Source: Psychrobacillus sp042944905
GTDB taxonomy: Bacteria > Bacillota > Bacilli > Bacillales_A > Planococcaceae
Assembly (NCBI RefSeq): GCF_042944905.1
Contig: NZ_CP168496.1
Span: 1,364,001 to 1,428,000, forward strand
DNA length: 64,000 bases
Direction: 5' to 3'
The position numbers and the translations under genes are program-made. Under the pieces are notes generated by a model that was not told the origin of the DNA, searched no databases, and worked only from the letters and a program-made list of their open reading frames with translations. Of the stretch, positions 59,384-64,000 are shown in pieces (the stretch's first letter is position 1; each line of letters opens with the position of its first letter).

Positions 59384-60163
59384 ATGAATTTATTAGATAA
59401 AACAAGAAAGATTAACTCGATGCTCCAAGCATCTGCAGGTAAACCTGTGAACTTTAAAGAAATGGCAGCAACATTAAGCGACGTTATTGAATGTAACGCT
59501 TTCATCTTAAGCCGTAAAGGTAAATTACTAGGACATGAAGTACATCAACAAATTGAAAATGAACGTATGATTAAAATGATGGAAGAACGTCAATTCCCAG
59601 AAGATTATACAAAAAACTTATTTAGCGTAAACGAAACATCTTCAAATTTAGATGTATACAACCAACATACAGTATTTCCTGTAGAAAATCGCGAATTATT
59701 TAAAGATGGGTTAACAACTATTGTACCGATTATCGGTGGTGGAGAACGTTTAGGAACGTTAATACTTGGCCGTTTAAAACAAGAATTCCATGATGATGAT
59801 TTAATTCTTGGAGAATATGGTGCTACTGTTGTTGGGATGGAAATCTTACGTGAGAAATCAGAAGAAATTGAAGGCGAAGCAAGAAGTAAAGCAGTCGTTC
59901 AAATGGCGATAAATTCTTTATCCTATAGTGAGTTAGAAGCAATTGAGCATATTTTTGAAGAATTAGATGGAAACGAAGGTTTACTAGTAGCTTCCAAAAT
60001 TGCTGACCGCGTAGGTATTACTCGTTCTGTAATTGTAAATGCCTTACGTAAGCTTGAAAGTGCTGGAGTAATTGAATCTAGATCATTAGGTATGAAAGGA
60101 ACGTACATTAAAGTTCTTAATGATAAATTCCTTGCAGAACTAGCTCAATTAAAATTGAAATAA
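59384..60163 (+). CDS. codY: Global regulator CodY
   Basis: A 259-residue repressor that senses branched-chain amino acids and GTP and controls metabolism, competence, motility and sporulation entry. N-terminal GAF domain (about 1-155) and C-terminal winged helix with ASKIADRVGITRSVIVNALRK. ATG 59384 gives the standard length; GGAGG is at 59371-59375. A possible CodY box lies upstream of the flagellar operon that follows (60655-60669). Confidence 0.97.
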   Translation: MNLLDKTRKINSMLQASAGKPVNFKEMAATLSDVIECNAFILSRKGKLLGHEVHQQIENERMIKMMEERQFPEDYTKNLFSVNETSSNLDVYNQHTVFPVENRELFKDGLTTIVPIIGGGERLGTLILGRLKQEFHDDDLILGEYGATVVGMEILREKSEEIEGEARSKAVVQMAINSLSYSELEAIEHIFEELDGNEGLLVASKIADRVGITRSVIVNALRKLESAGVIESRSLGMKGTYIKVLNDKFLAELAQLKLK

Positions 60164-60171
60164 GCAATAAT

Positions 60172-60205
60172 AAAACCTCTTCTACTTTTGTAGAAGAGGT
60201 TTTTT
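60172..60205 (+). terminator. codY terminator
   Basis: Perfect 14-bp stem (60172-60185 with 60190-60203) with a 4-base loop and T tail, right after codY. Confidence 0.93.
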
Positions 60206-60239
60206 CATGAAAAGAAAAAATATATATTTTTTATGACAT

Positions 60240-60391
60240 AAAAGGTTGATTTCCGCTGCAGGCTGACGCTTGCAAGTCAAGCAAGCACCAAGCCGCTTCC
60301 TTCGCGCAGCTTTAGTCCAGGGTCCTGATTTGCTTGCTAATCCCCTAGGAGTTGCCGCCTTACGCTCCTACACTCCTCTCTCAAGAGTCTC
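60240..60391. repeat. Decayed dispersed repeat (GTTGATTTCCGCTGCAGG type)
   Basis: The GC-rich stretch starting GGTTGATTTCCGCTGCAGG and continuing with GACGCTTGC looks like a rearranged copy of an intergenic repeat that I recall from Bacillaceae and Planococcaceae genomes. Its base composition is clearly higher in GC than the surroundings. It leads directly into the 32-bp tandem repeat. Confidence 0.5.
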
Positions 60392-60497
60392 TTGCTCCTG
60401 CGGTTACTCGTCGCAGAAAAGATTTGCTCCTGCGGTTACTCGTCGCAGAAAAGATTTGCTCCTGCGGTTACTCGTCGCAGAAAAGATTTGCTCCTGC
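60392..60497. repeat. 32-bp tandem repeat, three full units and a part
   Basis: Units 60392-60423, 60424-60455 and 60456-60487 are identical; a 10-base start of a fourth follows to 60497. Each unit contains CTGCG-GTTACTCGT-CGCAG, a small hairpin. Confidence 0.92.
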
Positions 60498-60506
60498 ACT
60501 TAATTA

Positions 60507-60590
60507 GTCTCGGATAAGTAAGAATTGGTCTCGCCACTGAGTAAAATGGTCTCGGGTACAACACGTTTGATCTCGAAGTATCATTTAGTG
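60507..60590. repeat. Degenerate array with exact 21-base period (GTCTCG units)
   Basis: GTCTCG occurs at 60507, 60528 and 60549 and ATCTCG at 60570, exactly 21 bases apart; each unit ends in TTG, ATG or GTG, while the 12 bases between are variable. On the minus strand the units read as 7-residue RDQ/RDH repeats in a 26-codon ORF without ribosome binding site. Confidence 0.75.
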
Positions 60591-60654
60591 TAAAAAATGT
60601 AAAAAATTCTACCTCGTAGATAAGAACAATAATAATTTCGAAATATATAATGCC

Positions 60655-60669
60655 ATTTTTTTGAAAATT
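60655..60669 (+). promoter_or_regulatory. Possible CodY box upstream of the fla/che operon
   Basis: ATTTTTTTGAAAATT matches 13 of 15 positions of AATTTTCWGAAAATT. It lies 119 bases upstream of the -35 element of the flgB promoter. CodY represses the fla/che operon in B. subtilis. Confidence 0.45.
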
Positions 60670-60787
60670 TCTTCGAATTAGTATGTATGCATTATGAAAT
60701 ATGACTTTTCGACATTTATATTAGAAAAAGATCGAAAAAAAAGGAAAAATGACCTATGAAATAAAAAAAAAGAGAATAGACACTATG

Positions 60788-60816
60788 TTACATTTTCATT
60801 ACAATTAGATTATTAT
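60788..60816 (+). promoter_or_regulatory. flgB (fla/che) promoter
   Basis: TTACAT 60788-60793 and TATTAT 60811-60816 spaced by 17 bases, 59 bases ahead of flgB. No sigma-D type GCCGATAT was found here. Confidence 0.6.
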
Positions 60817-60874
60817 GATTTTCGTAGAATATTATTAAAATTTTTACCTTTAAGAAATAAATGAGGTGTAATAA

Positions 60875-61267
60875 TTGGGTATTTTTGGAGGAACAATTTC
60901 AAATTTAGAACGCGGCTTAGATTTTTCAGCAATGAAACATAAAGCAATCGCGCAAAATATTGCAAATGTCGACACGCCAAATTATAAAGCGAAGAGTGTT
61001 AATTTCAAGGATTTCTTATCTAATGCCAAACACTCGACAATTTCCGCATATCGCACGAATGAAAAACATTTTAACTTTCAAATGAACACAAGTTCACCAG
61101 GTGTTAATAATTATGCTGATTTTCAATATAGTCAGAATGGTAATGAAGTAGACATGGATAAAGAGCAAGCGAATCTAGCTACAAACCAAATCTATTATAA
61201 TGCATTGGTTGACCGGATGAGCAGCAAGTTAAATACTTTGCAATCTGTCATTAAAGGAGGTCGCTAA
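60875..61267 (+). CDS. flgB: Flagellar basal-body rod protein FlgB
   Basis: A 130-residue proximal rod subunit. IAQNIANVDTPNYKAKSVNF is the standard N-terminal rod signature, and the C-terminal LVDRMSSKLNTLQSVIKGGR coiled coil pairs with it. TTG 60875 is the start, after TGAGGTG. First gene of the large fla/che operon. Confidence 0.95.
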   Translation: MGIFGGTISNLERGLDFSAMKHKAIAQNIANVDTPNYKAKSVNFKDFLSNAKHSTISAYRTNEKHFNFQMNTSSPGVNNYADFQYSQNGNEVDMDKEQANLATNQIYYNALVDRMSSKLNTLQSVIKGGR

Positions 61268-61269
61268 AT

Positions 61270-61722
61270 TTGTCGATTTTTCACGGAATGAATACTACGG
61301 CTTCCGCTTTAACTGCTCAACGTCTTCGCATGGATGTCATCTCTTCTAATATGGCGAATGTAGATACTACTAGGTCTAAGCTAGTCAATGGTGAATGGCA
61401 AGCATATAGAAGAAAAACCGTTACATTTCAACCTCTTGAAGGACAATTCTCAAATTTTTTAAATGTCGCTAAAGGTAATCAGGGAGTTGGCAATGGCGTC
61501 AAAGTAGCGAGTATCAATGAAGACTTGGAAACCCCGCTTAAGTTAGTTTATGATCCAACACATATTGATGCGAACGCAGAGGGTTATGTAGAAATGCCGA
61601 ATGTAGACCCGTTAAGAGAAATGGTAGATTTAATCTCTGCAACTCGTTCTTATGAAGCGAATGTAACCGTATTTAATGCCAATAAAGCAATGCTTACTAA
61701 AGCTCTAGAGATTGGTAAATAG
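61270..61722 (+). CDS. flgC: Flagellar basal-body rod protein FlgC
   Basis: A 150-residue rod subunit. It has RLRMDVISSNMANVDTT, then PLREMVDLISATRSYEANVTVFNANKAMLTKALEIG. TTG start after GGAGGT, two bases behind flgB. Confidence 0.95.
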   Translation: MSIFHGMNTTASALTAQRLRMDVISSNMANVDTTRSKLVNGEWQAYRRKTVTFQPLEGQFSNFLNVAKGNQGVGNGVKVASINEDLETPLKLVYDPTHIDANAEGYVEMPNVDPLREMVDLISATRSYEANVTVFNANKAMLTKALEIGK

Positions 61723-61746
61723 AAATGAAAGAGGGTCAAGCAAGAT

Positions 61747-62052
61747 ATGGCAATAGAGTCTATTTCGTTATTTAATATAGCCCAAATTAATCCGGCATCA
61801 TCTACTCCGAAAGCAAGTGTATCAGAAGCCCAACACAACTTTGGTGATTTTCTTAAAAGTGCAATTGAATCCGTCAATCAAGATCAAAAAGCTTCCGATG
61901 TCTTAACTGATAAGTTAGTTCGCGGGGAAGACGTAGAATTGCATGACATAATGATTGCTTCACAAAAAGCAAGCATTACTTTAAATACAACATTAGAAAT
62001 TAGAAACAAAGTTGTAGAAGCATATCAAGAAATAATGCGTATGCCTGTATAA
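61747..62052 (+). CDS. fliE: Flagellar hook-basal body complex protein FliE
   Basis: A 101-residue adapter between MS ring and rod. FGDFLKSAIESVNQDQKASD, HDIMIASQKASITLNTTLEIRNKVVEAYQEIMRM is the diagnostic C-terminal half. Gap of 24 bases after flgC. Confidence 0.94.
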   Translation: MAIESISLFNIAQINPASSTPKASVSEAQHNFGDFLKSAIESVNQDQKASDVLTDKLVRGEDVELHDIMIASQKASITLNTTLEIRNKVVEAYQEIMRMPV

Positions 62053-62109
62053 ATCCTCGGTTATTCTTAAATATCGAGTAAAAATATTCACCATAGCCGG
62101 AGGATACAA

Positions 62110-63699
62110 ATGAATGAACGTATAAAGAAAGTCACTAGTGATATCTCTGCTTTTTGGACTAGCAGAACAAAAGCGCAAAAAGGAACCATAATCGGGAGTA
62201 CGGTTGCCGTTATTCTTATTGCTGCATTCATATCTTACTTTTCGACAAGAACTGATTTTGTGCCTTTGTACTCCGATGTCGCGCCGTCTGAAGTAGGGCG
62301 TATTAAAGAAACACTAGATGCTCAAGGTGTCCAAAACAAAATAGCTCCTGGTGGAACATCTATTTTAGTTCCTTCTGATCAAGTGGATTCATTGTTAGTC
62401 CAGCTTGCTGCAGATGGTTTTCCACAATCAGGTATGATTGATTACAGCTTCTTTTCTAAAAATGCTGGTTTCGGTATGACCGATAATGAGTTTAATGTGT
62501 TGAAATTAGCCTCTACTCAAACAGAGCTTGCTAATTTGATCAAAGGTATAAAAGGAGTTAAAGATGCAAAAGTAATGATTTCATTGCCACAAGAGAGCGT
62601 CTTTCTATCTCAAAGCAATGGAAAAGCTAGTGCTTCAATTGTCCTAAACACAGAGCCTGGTTATCAATTTACTGATGTACAGATTCAGTCTTTATATAAC
62701 TTAGTGTCAAAATCGGTTCCAAATTTATCGACTGAAGATATAGTCATTACAAATCAATATTTTGAGTACTTCGATCTTCTTACAGCAAACTCTCATACAA
62801 CAGGAGCGAATGCTGGAGATCAAATGTCCATTAAGAAATCAATCGAACGAGACCTGCAAAGACAGGTACAAACGATGTTAAGTACAATAATGGGACAAGA
62901 TAAGGTAGTAGTTTCTGTTACAACCGATATCGATTTTAAGCAAGAGAATAGAGAAGAAAACCTAGTAGAACCAGTAGATGTAGAAAATATGTCTGGTATT
63001 CAAATTAGCGCACAACATATTTCCGAAACATTTACAGGAACGAATCCAGTTGTCGGTGGAACACCGCAAGCAGAAGATGCAACTGATAACTTTACCAACT
63101 ATGTAGCAGGTTCAAATGCAAATGGTGACTATGAAAGGAAAGAAGATACTCTAAATAGTGACGTCAATCGAATTCGAAAGGAAATCGTAGAAAGTCCTTA
63201 TAAAATTAGAGATATCGGCATCCAAGTGATGGTGGAACCTCCTAATCCAAAAGATATTACATCGATGCCGAATGGGGTGCAAGGTGATATTGAACAAATT
63301 CTTGCAACTATTATTCGAACTTCCATCGATAAAGGAGAAGCTGGAAATTTAACTGAACAACAATTGAAAGAGAAAATTGTTGTCTCTGTACAACCGTTTA
63401 ATGGTAAAGCGAATATGGTTACTGCAACGAGTCCTGTAATTCCATGGTGGGTTTATGTAATTGGTGGAATTCTTTTAGTTGCAGTTATTCTATTAGTAAT
63501 CTTTATTATTCGTTCTCGACGAAGCGAAGAGGAAGAACTAGAAATACTAGAAGAACAGCGAGAAGAACTGAAAATTGAAGATATAAATGATGAAAAAGAA
63601 ACAGAAGCTACGTTAAGACGTAAACAACTTGAAAAAATGGCCAAAGATAAGCCAGAAGATTTCGCTAAATTGTTGCGTACTTGGATAGCAGAGGATTGA
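62110..63699 (+). CDS. fliF: Flagellar MS-ring protein FliF
   Basis: A 529-residue ring protein with two membrane segments (about residues 25-43 and 447-467). Ring-building motifs between them include DFVPLYSDVAPSEVGRI, DNEFNVLKLASTQTELANLI and VSVTTDIDFKQENREE. The cytoplasmic C-terminal tail (PEDFAKLLRTWIAED) binds FliG, encoded next. GGAGG ribosome binding site. Confidence 0.95.
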   Translation: MNERIKKVTSDISAFWTSRTKAQKGTIIGSTVAVILIAAFISYFSTRTDFVPLYSDVAPSEVGRIKETLDAQGVQNKIAPGGTSILVPSDQVDSLLVQLAADGFPQSGMIDYSFFSKNAGFGMTDNEFNVLKLASTQTELANLIKGIKGVKDAKVMISLPQESVFLSQSNGKASASIVLNTEPGYQFTDVQIQSLYNLVSKSVPNLSTEDIVITNQYFEYFDLLTANSHTTGANAGDQMSIKKSIERDLQRQVQTMLSTIMGQDKVVVSVTTDIDFKQENREENLVEPVDVENMSGIQISAQHISETFTGTNPVVGGTPQAEDATDNFTNYVAGSNANGDYERKEDTLNSDVNRIRKEIVESPYKIRDIGIQVMVEPPNPKDITSMPNGVQGDIEQILATIIRTSIDKGEAGNLTEQQLKEKIVVSVQPFNGKANMVTATSPVIPWWVYVIGGILLVAVILLVIFIIRSRRSEEEELEILEEQREELKIEDINDEKETEATLRRKQLEKMAKDKPEDFAKLLRTWIAED

Positions 63700-63712
63700 T
63701 GGAGGGACGGCT

Positions 63713-64000
63713 ATGGTGAAAAAGGATAAAGATCTTAGTGGTAAACAAAAAGCCGCGCTCTTATTAATTTCTCTCGGACCGGAAGTGTCTGCTTCTATTT
63801 ATAAGCATTTAAATGAAGAAGAAATCGAGCGTTTAACATTAGAAATCTCAGGCGTTAAAAAAGTAGAACCTGAAATAAAAGAAGATATTATTGAAGAGTT
63901 TCATAATATCGCATTGGCACAAGACTATATTTCTCAAGGTGGGATTGGTTACGCCAAAACAGTTTTAGAAAAAGCATTAGGTGCAGAGCACGCGCAAGCT
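63713..64000 (+). CDS. fliG: Flagellar motor switch protein FliG, N-terminal part (cut by window end)
   Basis: The first 96 codons from ATG 63713, after GGAGGG. LSGKQKAALLLISLGPEVSASIYKHL is the FliG N-terminal domain that binds FliF; EEEIERLTLEIS and IIEEFHNIALAQDYI follow. The motor-torque part lies outside the window. Confidence 0.95.
   Translation, partial: MVKKDKDLSGKQKAALLLISLGPEVSASIYKHLNEEEIERLTLEISGVKKVEPEIKEDIIEEFHNIALAQDYISQGGIGYAKTVLEKALGAEHAQA

Larger units (their letters stand above)
60206..60874. other. 669-base gap between codY and flgB
   Basis: Holds the decayed repeat, the 32-bp tandem repeat, the 21-base-period array, a possible CodY box and the flgB promoter. The left half is GC-rich, the right half very AT-rich. 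No gene is seen. Confidence 0.7.

Noticed and set aside
60507..60590. CRISPR array
   Set aside because: Repeat part is only 6-8 bases, spacing 21 bases, with no cas genes; neither repeat nor spacer lengths fit.

Overview
The window reads as a chromosome segment of a low-GC, endospore-forming, flagellated Gram-positive bacterium of the order Bacillales. From about 9.9 kb to the end the gene order is, with a few gaps, the well-known Bacillus subtilis order from rqcH (yloA) to fliG. A spoVM gene, a CodY/FapR regulatory set and AGGAGG-type ribosome binding sites agree with this. Protein details and intergenic repeats suggest a member of the Planococcaceae (Psychrobacillus, Lysinibacillus or Sporosarcina-like), but this is inference; no rRNA or other decisive marker is present.

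Region 1 (1-9.9 kb) is accessory and partly decayed. It holds the end of a nucleoside hydrolase gene with a nucleoside permease, an oppositely oriented nitroreductase, an MBL-fold hydrolase, a SAM methyltransferase and long intergenic stretches rich in palindromic repeats and gene stubs (an alpha/beta-hydrolase start, a DUF1801-like start). At 6.5-9.3 kb is a small low-GC island: an unknown gene with a one-base disruption in an A run, a 78-codon ORF, and a zinc-finger/TPR protein whose C-terminus resembles a restriction-endonuclease-like domain and is also disrupted by one base in a T run. The island is followed by the dead C-terminal remnant of a tyrosine recombinase and the 3' half of a tRNA on the opposite strand, which looks like an old integration site.

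Region 2 (9.9-60.2 kb) is conserved housekeeping. It runs: rqcH (minus); gmk-rpoZ-coaBC-priA-def-fmt-rsmB (nucleotide, CoA, replication restart, formyl-Met handling); prpC-prkC-rsgA-rpe-thiN-spoVM (phosphatase/PASTA kinase signalling, ribosome GTPase, sporulation); rpmB (minus); yloU-fakA; sdaAB-sdaAA-recG; fapR-plsX-fabD-fabG-acpP (fatty acid and phospholipid synthesis with a FapR operator); rnc-smc-ftsY-ylxM-ffh (RNA processing, chromosome condensation, protein targeting); rpsP-khpA-rimM-trmD-rplS (translation); sipS, rbgA, rnhB, ylqG, ylqH; sucC-sucD; dprA, topA, trmFO, xerC, hslV, hslU, codY. Against B. subtilis, yloB/yloC/remA, rlmN and ylqD are missing from their usual places.

Region 3 (60.2-64.0 kb) starts with a repeat-rich 0.7-kb gap (a 32-bp tandem repeat and a degenerate 21-bp-period array) and then the fla/che operon head: flgB, flgC, fliE, fliF and a fliG cut by the window edge.

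The most unusual signals are (a) a pair of about 180-nt intergenic elements at 9654-9832 and 27280-27456 that keep an identical hairpin loop, an identical second stem and a GTGAC/GTCAC-tipped terminal hairpin while their other stems change with pairing kept, (b) the zinc-finger/TPR/nuclease-like island, and (c) the repeat families that sit exactly at the ends of truncated genes.
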